In this document: one piece after another, positions 28,987 to 37,716 of the stretch
Layout of the letters: each line of letters begins with the position of its first letter
Numbering within the stretch: position 1 is the stretch's first letter
DNA from: Psychrobacter sp. UBA6766
GTDB taxonomy: Bacteria; Pseudomonadota; Gammaproteobacteria; Pseudomonadales; Moraxellaceae
Reading direction: 5' to 3'
NCBI RefSeq assembly: GCF_002453355.1
Contig: NZ_DKGQ01000022.1
Location: forward strand, 8,460-72,459
DNA length: 64,000 nucleotides
Made by a program: the position numbers and the translations under genes
The notes under the pieces: generated by a model
What the model was told of the DNA's origin: nothing
The model's database searches: none
The model's input: only the letters and a program-made list of their open reading frames with translations

Positions 28987-30063
28987 CTATATTCTTACAA
29001 TCTCTTCAAATAATCCTTCTACAGTATCGCTAGTAAGAGCAGTGTTGGCATTGACGTTCCGTGTTACCTTTTTACCTATCACCTCATGCAGATATTTTGG
29101 TGCTAAGCCAAACCCAGGTCGGACACTGCGTACAGAGTCTTCAGCTATCGTATCGCCTTCTGCCATATCTTTTACAAAATATAATGAACGGCGAAACTTA
29201 GTATTGGATTTTTCACTGGCTTTTCGGCTGTAATCTACCTGTCCAAGCGCTTGCCAAGCTGTCTTGGTATCACGGCATAAGGCAGCCAAATCTGCTGGCT
29301 CTAATGAAAAACTGTCGTCAGGACCACCACCATTACGATCAAGGGTAAAGTGCTTTTCGATGATAGAGGCTCCAAGGGCGACACTTGTGATTGCAGTGGT
29401 ATTATCAAGAGTGTGATCAGATAAGCCTGTGACCAACCCAAAGCGCTCTATCATATCGGCAATAGTACGCAGGTTATAATCGGCAGCAGGCGCAGGATAA
29501 CCACTGACACAGTGAAGGATGGCTAGCTCCTTACAGCCGCCTACACGTGCAGCATCTATCGCTTCTTTTATTTCATCAATATTGGCCATACCAGTAGATA
29601 TAATCATCGGCTTGCCAGTACTAGCAACGTACTTAATTAATGCTAAGTCAACGGCCTCAAAAGAAGCTATTTTGTATGCAGGTGCTCCTAGATCCTCAAG
29701 TAGATCTACAGCGGTGCTGTCAAAAGGGGAGCTAAATATCGTAATACTTAGTTGACGAGCATAATCGAACAGTGGCTTATGCCAATCCCATGGGGTATGA
29801 GCCCACTCGTACAAATCATACAAAGTACGTCCAGCCCATAAACCCTCTGAAATTTGAAAATCCGGTAAGTCTGACTTTAAAGTAATCGTATCAGGCCTGT
29901 ACGTTTGCATTTTAACGGCGTCAGCACCAACGCGTTTGGCTTCTGCAATAATACGTAAAGCCACATCGAGGTCCCCATTATGATTTGCCGACATCTCAGC
30001 AATGATATAAGGGGCTTGATTAAGACCTATGATACGACCATCTATATTGATACTATTGGTCAT
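28987..30063 (-). CDS. pseI: Pseudaminic acid synthase
   Basis: Condenses phosphoenolpyruvate with the 6-deoxy-AltdiNAc-type sugar to give pseudaminic acid. The 358-residue protein has the NeuB-type TIM barrel (YIIAEMSANHNGD, DAVKMQTYRPDTIT, KIASFEAVDL, STGMANIDEI, LSDHTLDN, IEKHFTLDRNGGGPDDSFSLEP) and a C-terminal SAF/antifreeze-like domain (RRSLYFVKDMAEGD, RPGFGLAPKYL). AEMSANHNGD and GGGPDDSFS favour PseI over NeuB/LegI. Overlaps the formyltransferase gene by 11 nt and has a good ribosome site (GGAG). Confidence 0.94.
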   Translation of the reverse strand: MTNSINIDGRIIGLNQAPYIIAEMSANHNGDLDVALRIIAEAKRVGADAVKMQTYRPDTITLKSDLPDFQISEGLWAGRTLYDLYEWAHTPWDWHKPLFDYARQLSITIFSSPFDSTAVDLLEDLGAPAYKIASFEAVDLALIKYVASTGKPMIISTGMANIDEIKEAIDAARVGGCKELAILHCVSGYPAPAADYNLRTIADMIERFGLVTGLSDHTLDNTTAITSVALGASIIEKHFTLDRNGGGPDDSFSLEPADLAALCRDTKTAWQALGQVDYSRKASEKSNTKFRRSLYFVKDMAEGDTIAEDSVRSVRPGFGLAPKYLHEVIGKKVTRNVNANTALTSDTVEGLFEEIVRI

Positions 30064-30700
30064 TTATTTTCTCCAAAGTAATTTTATACCTCTCTCCATA
30101 CAGCTCTATATATGCAGGAAATCGATCAGGATCACAGACTCGGATTTTATTAAACTGACTCTCTATACTTTTGAAGGGATCAACTGCGCTATCCTTAGAT
30201 GTACGTTTGGAATAATAAGTTGGCGCTATATTTAGGTCTTGTGGCTTAGGTGAAACACTCTTGAAATTACTAACCGCAAAATCTACTAACTCAATTTCTT
30301 TTTCAAATAGTTGGTGATTGATTTCATTCCATAGTGCATGTTTGGGTACTTGAAACTTTAATTTTTTCCATATTTTGCCACTATCGACCTTATTACTCGC
30401 TTCTAGCAATGTTAAAGTCAGCTCCTCTTTTCCTTCTAAAATACTCCATATATGAGGGCTCCACCCCCTACCTTTTGGTAAGTCACTGGCATGAATTACT
30501 AGGCAGTTCATATAAGCATTACGCTCTTGGCTACTTATAATCTCTGAACAGGAAATGAGAAATAATATGTCACCTCCAGACAGATCGTTTTTCTGACGCA
30601 CTAGCTCTATCTCATGTTTGCTATTGTTCTTTTTGATCCAGGCGTATAGATAGTCATTGACGGGATGCCTAGGGTCATTACATAGGAAACTGATCTTCAT
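30053..30700 (-). CDS. Formyltransferase-family enzyme, probable sugar N-formyltransferase
   Basis: The 215-residue protein starts at the ATG at 30700 (MKISFLCNDPRHP; AAGGA upstream). It resembles the Fmt/ArnA-type formyl-THF-dependent domain: the catalytic triad appears as Asn-x3-His in NCLVIHASDLPKGRGWSP and Asp in KVDSGKIW. It sits between pseG and pseI, where Campylobacter and Helicobacter pathways need the PseH N-acetyltransferase, which is absent. I infer that it formylates the 4-amino group of the UDP-sugar made by PseC, leading to a 7-N-formyl pseudaminic acid. The short C-terminal domain has no assigned role. Confidence 0.82.
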   Translation of the reverse strand: MKISFLCNDPRHPVNDYLYAWIKKNNSKHEIELVRQKNDLSGGDILFLISCSEIISSQERNAYMNCLVIHASDLPKGRGWSPHIWSILEGKEELTLTLLEASNKVDSGKIWKKLKFQVPKHALWNEINHQLFEKEIELVDFAVSNFKSVSPKPQDLNIAPTYYSKRTSKDSAVDPFKSIESQFNKIRVCDPDRFPAYIELYGERYKITLEKINDQ

Positions 30701-30716
30701 AATATTTCCTTTCGGC

Positions 30717-31823
30717 CTATTGAAATAAAAATCTTGCGAGGCGTAATGCGCCAAGCCCATCAGTAACGTTGCTTACCGCCTTACTCATATCTTTCATCTT
30801 AGGTACGACTGACTTTATGACTTGATCAAACGCTAATGGCTCAGACTCTAATATATTTATATCAAATGTTCGTGCAGCCCCCGCATCTTCTAATGCGCTA
30901 GCAATAATCTGTTGGTTATCCGCCAAAACCAGCATAATAGTCGGCAGTCCCAAACAGCACCTTTCCCATGAGGTTGACCCTGCAGCGCCGATAGCCACAT
31001 CACTATTGGCCATTAGCTCAGCCATATTATTTACGCCTACCTTTACTACCGTACGCCACTGCATGATTGCGGCTTGTTTTTTTACTGCTTCAATCCATGG
31101 TGAGGTGGAACCCATCACGATGGTAATTGAGCAGGAATCCGGTAAAGATTTCGTTTGCAATTCTTTCAGGATTTTGGTTGTCATATTATCCTTATCAACC
31201 CCACCTAAATTAATCAAAATACTTGCCAATTTATTATGTTGACGCCGCTCTAAGCTGTAGCTTCGCCATTCTGCAAATTCAGGCCTAAGTAACGCATATT
31301 TAGACCCGCATAGTAATTCACAATCTTTATTAACATAGGCAGCATAGTCTTGCGGCTCACGACCAAAGTTTTGATCCAGTAAAACGTCGCAATCATGCTT
31401 TCGATCTGCCAGATCATCGATGACCATTAGCTTTTTGCAATAAGGCTGCAGTCTTTTTTCCCAACTCTCATCTAGCGCATAGTGATCAACGATTAACCAA
31501 TTAGGCTTTATCTGCTCCACTATCGAGCGACTTAGCTCTGCATCTCTTTGTTGCGTACTAGCCAGCCAATCAGCGTGGGCAAGTAAATCCTTATTTTCTG
31601 TCTCAACACCTAAGTCTTGCTCTAAAGGAAGCGGATATACTTTATATCCCTGCTGCTGAATCTCCTCAATCAAATTGCCATCGTGCTGACGGCATATAAA
31701 AGAACATTCCGCGCCTTGCCTAGATAGCTCATCAGCTAAAGTCAAGCAGCGCATGACGTGACCAGATCCTATCTGAATAGAAGCATCACAGCGAAAGACA
31801 ATCTTGTACTCTTTCGCTGTCAT
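30717..31823 (-). CDS. pseG: UDP-2,4-diamido-2,4,6-trideoxy-L-altropyranose hydrolase
   Basis: Removes UDP from the nucleotide sugar before PseI. The 368-residue GT-B-fold protein begins FRCDASIQIGSGHVMRCLTLA, containing the catalytic His of the GxGHxMR motif, and has IVDHYALDESWE and a glycine-rich C-terminal UDP site GAAGSTSWERCCLGLPTI. It overlaps pseF by 4 nt. If the formyltransferase acts earlier, PseG must accept a 4-N-formyl substrate. Confidence 0.93.
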   Translation of the reverse strand: MTAKEYKIVFRCDASIQIGSGHVMRCLTLADELSRQGAECSFICRQHDGNLIEEIQQQGYKVYPLPLEQDLGVETENKDLLAHADWLASTQQRDAELSRSIVEQIKPNWLIVDHYALDESWEKRLQPYCKKLMVIDDLADRKHDCDVLLDQNFGREPQDYAAYVNKDCELLCGSKYALLRPEFAEWRSYSLERRQHNKLASILINLGGVDKDNMTTKILKELQTKSLPDSCSITIVMGSTSPWIEAVKKQAAIMQWRTVVKVGVNNMAELMANSDVAIGAAGSTSWERCCLGLPTIMLVLADNQQIIASALEDAGAARTFDINILESEPLAFDQVIKSVVPKMKDMSKAVSNVTDGLGALRLARFLFQ

Positions 31824-32524
31824 GACGAGTAATCACTGTCTACGTCTAATGCATTGGCAATTTCTAAATCCTCATAGTCGTCTATGTCCATGGCACTTTT
31901 TAACGAAATAGGCTCAAATGTGTAACCTGCTGAATAGAACGTTTGGTGAGCCAACAGCGCTTTCACTGTAGATATCCAAATAGCTCCCGTTGGACAATAA
32001 AGCTTGGGCAAGTCTTGAGAACGCTGAGACAACGTTTCGGAAAAAACTTGAGTGGGCTTACCCGTATCATTAATTGTTGCCGCCCACCACGGATTCATCC
32101 ACCCATACTCAAAGCAGCTAATTTGAGCTGTGCGCTTTTTTGCTTCAAATATAGAAACTAACGATTGTATATCCGCACTATTTCGTAATGGACAATTTGC
32201 CATCAATTGAACCACCACATTATATTTCTCGTTCCAATACTCCATAGCCTGCTGTAAAGCAAGTGTTGTGGCCTCGCTAACGGTGGAATAATCATCAGCA
32301 AAACTGTTGCGTAGAAAGGGTACTTCCGCACCAAATTGCTTTGATATTTCTGCTATTTCTGTATCATCGGTAGAAACAAGGATGCGATCAAACAATTTAG
32401 ATTCTTCCGCCGCTTTAATGGTCCAAGCGATCATCGGTAAACCATTAAAATCGGTTATGTTTTTTTTCGGGATTCTTTTTGAGCCTCCGCGAGCAGGAAT
32501 AATGGCAATTCTACGGTTTACCAT
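31820..32524 (-). CDS. pseF: Pseudaminic acid cytidylyltransferase
   Basis: Activates pseudaminic acid as CMP-Pse. About 234 aa from the ATG at 32524. Signature IAIIPARGGSKRIPKKNI at the N-terminus (CTP loop), LVSTDDTEIAEI, and MDIDDYEDLEIA near the end for metal binding. A GTG three codons upstream is less likely. The start overlaps the SDR stop by 7 nt (ATGGTAA). Confidence 0.94.
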   Translation of the reverse strand: MVNRRIAIIPARGGSKRIPKKNITDFNGLPMIAWTIKAAEESKLFDRILVSTDDTEIAEISKQFGAEVPFLRNSFADDYSTVSEATTLALQQAMEYWNEKYNVVVQLMANCPLRNSADIQSLVSIFEAKKRTAQISCFEYGWMNPWWAATINDTGKPTQVFSETLSQRSQDLPKLYCPTGAIWISTVKALLAHQTFYSAGYTFEPISLKSAMDIDDYEDLEIANALDVDSDYSS

Positions 32525-33273
32525 AATGTCCACCCCCCATCAGCCTGAATGGTTTGACCATTGATTGCTTTACAGTTTTCTGAAACTAAAAAATCTAGAG
32601 GCCCTATGAGATCTGACTCGGATAGCATACGACCGCTTGGCGTAAGCTTTGCATATCTGGCTTCAAAACTATCATCAACGCGACCGCTGACACCGCCATA
32701 GGCAATACAATTAACCCTTATATCGAAATCAGAAAAACGTACAGCCAACTCCTTTGTTAGATGTATCAATGCTGCTTTGGCAACACTGTATTGAATCGGC
32801 GACTGTTTTGGATAATCCTCATATAAAGCAGGGTTGGCAGCGACGACCCCATACTGCGAGCCTATATTGGTAACGGTGCTTAGCTCGGTTGGCTGAATAT
32901 TGAACAACCCTATTGATAGCTCATAAGGCACGATAACATCCATCAAATACTCAGCTAAAAAATCTTCACGGCTAGTCTGACCTAATGAGTCTGTCTGCAG
33001 AAAATCCAAACTACGCGCATTGTTCACCAAGTGATTAATGATATAGCCAGTATCTTGAATGTGCTTAACGATGTCCTGTACTGCTTGCGGCTTAGTAAAA
33101 TCAACTATCAGCGGCATCAAATAACAGTCGCCAACTATCTCTTTTATTAAACTATCGGCATTATCTTGAGAGGTCGTCGTAAATAACACCTGCCAGCCCT
33201 TAGCTGCGAAATGTTTGACAAACTGCCTGCCAAACTTACCTGTACCACCCGTAATCAAGATCGTCTCTATCAT
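32518..33273 (-). CDS. SDR oxidoreductase of the pseudaminic acid operon (PtmA-like)
   Basis: Classical short-chain dehydrogenase of about 251 aa. Cofactor loop TGGTGKFGRQF, NNARS, the active Tyr/Lys in YSVAKAALIHLTKEL, and the C-terminal GQTIQADGGWTLW. The ATG at 33273 overlaps the previous stop as ATGA; a TTG two codons upstream is unlikely. In Campylobacter an SDR, PtmA, lies next to the CMP-nonulosonate synthetase PtmB, a similar arrangement. Probably redox-edits the nonulosonate or its precursor, but the substrate is unknown. Confidence 0.85.
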   Translation of the reverse strand: MIETILITGGTGKFGRQFVKHFAAKGWQVLFTTTSQDNADSLIKEIVGDCYLMPLIVDFTKPQAVQDIVKHIQDTGYIINHLVNNARSLDFLQTDSLGQTSREDFLAEYLMDVIVPYELSIGLFNIQPTELSTVTNIGSQYGVVAANPALYEDYPKQSPIQYSVAKAALIHLTKELAVRFSDFDIRVNCIAYGGVSGRVDDSFEARYAKLTPSGRMLSESDLIGPLDFLVSENCKAINGQTIQADGGWTLW

Positions 33274-34169
33274 TGGCAACCTCTTTCAAGCAGTTGAACC
33301 ACTGTTGTATTAAATGCTTTATCTGACATTACCTTCTTGTCTGAGATACCTTGTATAAAAGCTTGTAAAGCTGCTTTAAACGCTGAGAATGAATCTGTAA
33401 ATGTAAAGTCTTTCCAACCACTCGTGCCAAACACTCTGATTGAGATTGAGGTTTGCACATCACCCAGTGCAAAAAAATTGGTCTGTATACCACTTCCCCA
33501 GCGAACCATTAGGCTACCCGAGCCGCTGTCTTTATCAGCAGAAAGAACGGTCATTTCTACTGGTTTATCCCCTTCTGAGAGCATGTTTAGCACGGGTTCA
33601 ATAATATGTACGGCATATTTAGACCATGATTTTGGGGTAAATGCAGCGATTTGCTTAATAGTTCCCAAACTCTGCCTATCTGCCTTAGTCAGCGCTAACT
33701 GCTGGCTATATCTGAGCGCTGAACAAGTAAAGATCTGACCTGAATATTGTTCTAATGCATATAACCTATCTAAATCATTAATTGATAGAGCAATGGGTTT
33801 GTCTATATAAGTAGGGATGCCTTGACGTAAGAATGGTTCGGCATACTGCAAATGGTTATAGGCATCATCACGTGCCAACAGAACGGCATCTACTTGTCCA
33901 ATCATATCTGTGTAACAAGCTACGACGTGCTCGATTTTTGCCGCTTTGGCAATGTGCCGAGAAAGTGCGATATCTTGTGTCCAAATAGCAGTCACTCTCG
34001 CCTCTTTTATTTGACTCGCAGGCCAGTGTTGCTGCTCTAAATAACGTGGTATAACAGGATAGCCACATTTTTCCATTTCCAGCGCATCATAACCATTAAA
34101 GATAGCGCTCCATGAATAAGGATGCCCATTGCCTTCAGATGAACCGATGACGCCCAATTTTAATGTCAT
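33270..34169 (-). CDS. Gfo/Idh/MocA-family oxidoreductase
   Basis: The protein of about 299 aa has an N-terminal Rossmann domain (LKLGVIGSSEGNGHPYS), ADAVLLARDDAYNH-like nucleotide contacts, and TYIDKPIA in the place of the family EKP motif that carries the catalytic Lys. The C-terminal alpha/beta dimerisation domain follows. The start at 34169 overlaps the aldo/keto reductase stop as ATGA and has GAGGTGG 6 nt upstream. Placed in a block of three consecutive oxidoreductases inside the Pse operon. The substrate is not known. Confidence 0.85.
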   Translation of the reverse strand: MTLKLGVIGSSEGNGHPYSWSAIFNGYDALEMEKCGYPVIPRYLEQQHWPASQIKEARVTAIWTQDIALSRHIAKAAKIEHVVACYTDMIGQVDAVLLARDDAYNHLQYAEPFLRQGIPTYIDKPIALSINDLDRLYALEQYSGQIFTCSALRYSQQLALTKADRQSLGTIKQIAAFTPKSWSKYAVHIIEPVLNMLSEGDKPVEMTVLSADKDSGSGSLMVRWGSGIQTNFFALGDVQTSISIRVFGTSGWKDFTFTDSFSAFKAALQAFIQGISDKKVMSDKAFNTTVVQLLERGCQ

Positions 34170-35050
34170 AGCTGCCACCTCGACGGATTAATCAAACCTT
34201 CGTCTACTGATTGCAAGAAGTCAGGAATGCCAATGCTAGGAGTATTAATTGCAGCAATGATTTGTTTCAGCTGCCAAATATCATCTACTCCGACTACAAT
34301 TTTATCGATATCACTATGTTGGTTAAGATAGCTTAAGCAGGCCTGCAAAGGAGAGATGCCTTGTTGATTTAACCACTGATGGTACTGTTTAATTAATGAT
34401 GCCCATGGCGCGAAATATACTGGAATCTTTTCACTTGGCATCAATAAAAGACCTTGTAAAAAAACTGATCTAATATGAATGGCTGCACCTGCTTTTTTTA
34501 GCTGTTTAAGCATTCCTGTATTCTCCATACGCCGATCAAATATATTCATAGGTGCTTGAATCACATCAAAATCAAACCTTTTAATCAGCTCGGATAGTTC
34601 ATCAGGACCATAAACAGAAACCCCAATCTGGTCCACCATGCCCTGCTCTTTGAGTTTTAATATCGACTTATATATTTTCTCTCCGTTTGTCCCTAGCAAC
34701 TGGGCTGGCTTATGTAATAACAAGTCGTGCAATTTGTTCGTTTTTAAACGCTTTAATGAAGCTATTGTTTGTTCTAGCACCCATTCTTCTACGTTTGAAC
34801 AATCAGATGGCACTGCTGGTAACTTACTGACTATCTCAAACTTCGTAAGGTTATACCGACCTAAGACTTGTTCACTATCACCATAAGCAATAGCGGTATC
34901 GAGCATTGTTATGTCACATGCGCTGGCTATTTTTAGTAATTGCGCGACCATGTCGCTTGGTACTTTATCTGACATATTGGCTAAACCATATTTCAGCCCG
35001 AATTGCGCCGTTCCTAGCGCAAGCTTGTGACTGTGCGCTAGGGTATTCAT
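34166..35050 (-). CDS. Aldo/keto reductase
   Basis: NADPH-dependent TIM-barrel reductase (294 aa) with the catalytic tetrad visible: Asp and Tyr in LDTAIAYGDSE, Lys in EIVSKLPA, His in LLLHKPAQ. It starts LALGTAQFGLKYG as in the subgroup found in nonulosonic acid loci. Overlaps pseC and the Gfo/Idh gene by 4 nt each. Could act with the two neighbouring oxidoreductases in epimerising or reducing a side-chain carbon of the nonulosonate (hypothesis). Confidence 0.87.
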   Translation of the reverse strand: MNTLAHSHKLALGTAQFGLKYGLANMSDKVPSDMVAQLLKIASACDITMLDTAIAYGDSEQVLGRYNLTKFEIVSKLPAVPSDCSNVEEWVLEQTIASLKRLKTNKLHDLLLHKPAQLLGTNGEKIYKSILKLKEQGMVDQIGVSVYGPDELSELIKRFDFDVIQAPMNIFDRRMENTGMLKQLKKAGAAIHIRSVFLQGLLLMPSEKIPVYFAPWASLIKQYHQWLNQQGISPLQACLSYLNQHSDIDKIVVGVDDIWQLKQIIAAINTPSIGIPDFLQSVDEGLINPSRWQL

Positions 35051-36213
35051 GTTTCTTTACTCAATATGGTTTTCAGCGTCGAGCATACAGTGTCTTGTTG
35101 CCCTTCAGTCATCGCTGAAAACAGTGGGATACTGATGGCTTCTTTATAATACTGCTCCGCTTCAGGGAATTGACCAGACGCAAATCCCAATTTTTGATAA
35201 TAGGGCTGCATATGCACAGGAATATAATGCAGATTAACGAGAACCCCTGCCGCCCGCAGCGCGTTAAACACATCAAGGTGGGTTATGTTAATTTTTTCTA
35301 ATTGCAGGCGAATGACGTATAGATGTCTGGCTGATTCACTGTCGGGGTGTTGCCAGGGTAAGGTGATTGGTAGATTTTGAAGTAACTCGTCATAGCGAGA
35401 CGCTAGCTTATGACGCTTGATAACAAACGCTTCTAAGCGCTGCATTTGTGATAGCCCAAGAGCAGCTTGCAACTCTGTCATTCGATAGTTAAAGCCCAAT
35501 GCAATTTGCTGATAATACCAAGGGCCATCTGCAGCTTTAGTCATTAACTCTTCATCACGAGTAATACCATGACTGCGCAGTAGCAACATTTTTTCAGCGA
35601 GATCTGCCCTATTGGTCACGGCAGCGCCACCTTCAGCACTGGTGACTATCTTGACCGGATGAAAACTAAATATCGTGATGTCACTGTAGCGACAATTACC
35701 AATAGGCTCACCCTTATATTTACCGCCAATCGCATGTGAGGCATCTTCAATAATGTGAAAGCCATACTTTTTAGCCAGTTCATGGATTGCTTGCATATCA
35801 CATGACTGACCACTGAAATGCACAGGGATTACTATTTTCGGTAGCTTTCCTACCTTTTGCGCTGCAATAAGCTTTTTCTCTAATTGTTTCGCGCAAAGAT
35901 TATAAGTACGGGGATCGATATCGACAAAATCAACTTTGGCCCCGCAATACAGCGCACAGTTTGCTGAAGCGACAAAAGTATTTGGTGTTGTCCAAAGCCA
36001 ATCTTCATTGCCTAACCCTAAGGCCAAACAGGCGATATGTAATGCCGACGTGGCACTATTAACCGCAACCGCATATTTGGCACCACACGCATCTATGATG
36101 ACCTGTTCAAATGTGGGAACTTGAGGGCCTTGGGTCAAAAAATCTGATTTAAGCACCTCAACAACCGCATTAATATCTTGCTGATTGATGTCTTGGCGGC
36201 CATAGGGAATCAT
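35047..36213 (-). CDS. pseC: UDP-4-amino-4,6-dideoxy-N-acetyl-beta-L-altrosamine transaminase
   Basis: PLP enzyme of the DegT family (388 aa), second step of pseudaminic acid synthesis. Begins MIPYGRQDINQQDINAVVEVL, as in PseC. VNSATSALHIA binds PLP phosphate, IEDASHAIGG has the PLP-stacking/Asp residues, and the Schiff-base Lys is in FSFHPVKIVTSAEGGA. The start is directly after the pseB stop (TAAATG). Confidence 0.95.
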   Translation of the reverse strand: MIPYGRQDINQQDINAVVEVLKSDFLTQGPQVPTFEQVIIDACGAKYAVAVNSATSALHIACLALGLGNEDWLWTTPNTFVASANCALYCGAKVDFVDIDPRTYNLCAKQLEKKLIAAQKVGKLPKIVIPVHFSGQSCDMQAIHELAKKYGFHIIEDASHAIGGKYKGEPIGNCRYSDITIFSFHPVKIVTSAEGGAAVTNRADLAEKMLLLRSHGITRDEELMTKAADGPWYYQQIALGFNYRMTELQAALGLSQMQRLEAFVIKRHKLASRYDELLQNLPITLPWQHPDSESARHLYVIRLQLEKINITHLDVFNALRAAGVLVNLHYIPVHMQPYYQKLGFASGQFPEAEQYYKEAISIPLFSAMTEGQQDTVCSTLKTILSKET

Positions 36214-37212
36214 TTAGACGCTCCCTATTTTTTCGCAGTTTATCTGTAGCCAATCTTGCAAATCGCCATCAGACATCCACTCGAGGTTACTATCACTGGC
36301 ATACACGAAACCTTTAGGTACTTTTTTGCCATCTTTGATTCGCTTTGGACATACTGCCCAGTTATGTATCAGCGGCAAAATTTTGAAATGTTCGGGATAT
36401 TCATAGGTATAATAAGCGTCTTCGCTACTGATCATTTGTTCATGCAGTTTCTCACCGGGACGAATACCTATAATTTCCTGCTTGGCTTCTGGGGCGAGTA
36501 CTCTGGCGAGATCTGTCATTTTAATAGAAGGGATTTTTTTGACGTAAATCTCGCCACCAATCATATCTTCGAACGCATGCCAAACTAACCTGACGCCATC
36601 TTCTAGTGAAATCATAAAGCGGGTCATACGGTCATCGGTAATCGGTAGCACACCTTTATCTCTAATAGACATGAAAAAAGGAATGACTGAGCCACGCGAA
36701 CCCATCACATTGCCATATCGTACTACTGAAAACTTAGTGCCATGCTCGCCAGAATAAGCGTTACCCGCTACGAACAGTTTATCGGAAGCAAGCTTAGTAG
36801 CACCATAAAGGTTGATCGGGCTACTGGCTTTATCAGTAGAGAGCGCAACCACACCTTTGACCCCTTTATCAATACAGGCATCAATTAAGTTCATGGCACC
36901 ATTGATATTGGTTTTTACACATTCAAAGGGATTGTATTCAGCAGTGGGTACAATTTTAGTAGCAGCAGCATGAACCACATAATCAACGCCGTCTAATGCA
37001 CGGTATAAGCGCTCTTTATCACGGACATTGCCGATGAAGAAGCGCACTCTATCGTCACCGACGAATTTTTTTGCCATCTCCCATTGCTTCATCTCATCAC
37101 GTGAAAAGATGATGATTTTTTTAGGATTATATTTCGCTAAGGTCATGGGTAAAAAGGTATTACCAAATGAACCTGTGCCGCCAGTGATAAGAATAGTGCT
37201 ATTAGTCAACAT
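36214..37212 (-). CDS. pseB: UDP-N-acetylglucosamine 4,6-dehydratase (inverting)
   Basis: First enzyme of the pseudaminic acid pathway: an SDR that dehydrates UDP-GlcNAc with C5 inversion. About 332 aa from the ATG at 37212 (MLTNSTILITGGTGSFGNTF). It shows IFSRDEMKQWEM, VVHAAATKIVPTAEYNP, STDKASSPINLYGATKL with the catalytic Asp-Lys and Tyr-Lys, and GIRPGEKLHEQMI. A longer frame from 37245 lacks similarity before residue 12. Ribosome site GAGGG 8 nt upstream. Begins the nine-gene Pse operon. Confidence 0.95.
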   Translation of the reverse strand: MLTNSTILITGGTGSFGNTFLPMTLAKYNPKKIIIFSRDEMKQWEMAKKFVGDDRVRFFIGNVRDKERLYRALDGVDYVVHAAATKIVPTAEYNPFECVKTNINGAMNLIDACIDKGVKGVVALSTDKASSPINLYGATKLASDKLFVAGNAYSGEHGTKFSVVRYGNVMGSRGSVIPFFMSIRDKGVLPITDDRMTRFMISLEDGVRLVWHAFEDMIGGEIYVKKIPSIKMTDLARVLAPEAKQEIIGIRPGEKLHEQMISSEDAYYTYEYPEHFKILPLIHNWAVCPKRIKDGKKVPKGFVYASDSNLEWMSDGDLQDWLQINCEKIGSV

Positions 37213-37406
37213 GTAAAATCCCTCTACCAGTTGCAACGCTACCAAATATTATTCGATCAATTATTCTGTAATAAACTTAACAAAACTATAACACCATTAA
37301 TATGCAAAATAAAGCATATATATATTTATTAATATAAATATTTAAATATATAGCCAGAAAAAATAAATTATACATAATATAAATGACAAAAATTAATCAT
37401 CAAAAA

Positions 37407-37460
37407 AAAGAGCGTTGGCCTAAACATATGATTATTCATATATGTAAGCCAACGCTCTTT
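37407..37460 (-). terminator. Strong hairpin terminator upstream of the pse operon
   Basis: A perfect 13-bp stem AAAGAGCGTTGGC (37407-37419) / GCCAACGCTCTTT (37448-37460) whose loop holds a second imperfect stem ACATATGA/TCATATATGT. Read on the minus strand it ends in a run of at least eight T. It should stop transcription of the DUF4910 gene and separate it from the pse operon. Confidence 0.85.
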
Positions 37461-37545
37461 ACCAGTTAGAAGAAATCACTATTATCTACAGAAAAAATAA
37501 TTTAGAAAATAATTAATATAGTAGAATTACTCTAAAATCGGTACA

Positions 37546-37615
37546 GTGCGACTGAGATGAATTTCTCGTAGCCTCTGTGACAACAGTAAGCAAGGAAAAT
37601 TTATACCAGTCGTAC
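37546..37615. repeat. Dispersed palindromic repeat, copy R3 (inverted)
   Basis: Arms GTGCGACTGAGATGAATTTC (37546-37565) and the complement of GTACGACTGGTATAAATTTT (about 37595-37615) with the core AGCCTCTGTGACAACAGTAA. Read on the minus strand it matches R1 over ACTGGTATAAATTTTCCTTG, so it is the same family in opposite orientation. Confidence 0.7.
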
Positions 37616-37716
37616 ATAGGTATAACGTATTGCTTTTATTTTGAACTGACTATAAAAACATGAGCTACAGTGTTCGATGTGGTAAAAGTAAGCAGATTAG
37701 CAATCTACTATAAAGG

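Larger units (their letters stand above)
37213..37716. other. Intergenic region between DUF4910 gene and pseB
   Basis: No gene seen. It contains dispersed repeat R3 (37546-37615), a strong terminator (37407-37460), and a very AT-rich stretch (37250-37400) that probably carries the promoter of the pse operon on the minus strand. No single promoter was chosen. Confidence 0.5.

Noticed and set aside
33337..33738. Open frame of 133 aa on the plus strand
   Set aside because: Fully antisense to the Gfo/Idh oxidoreductase gene; no recognisable domain or ribosome site.
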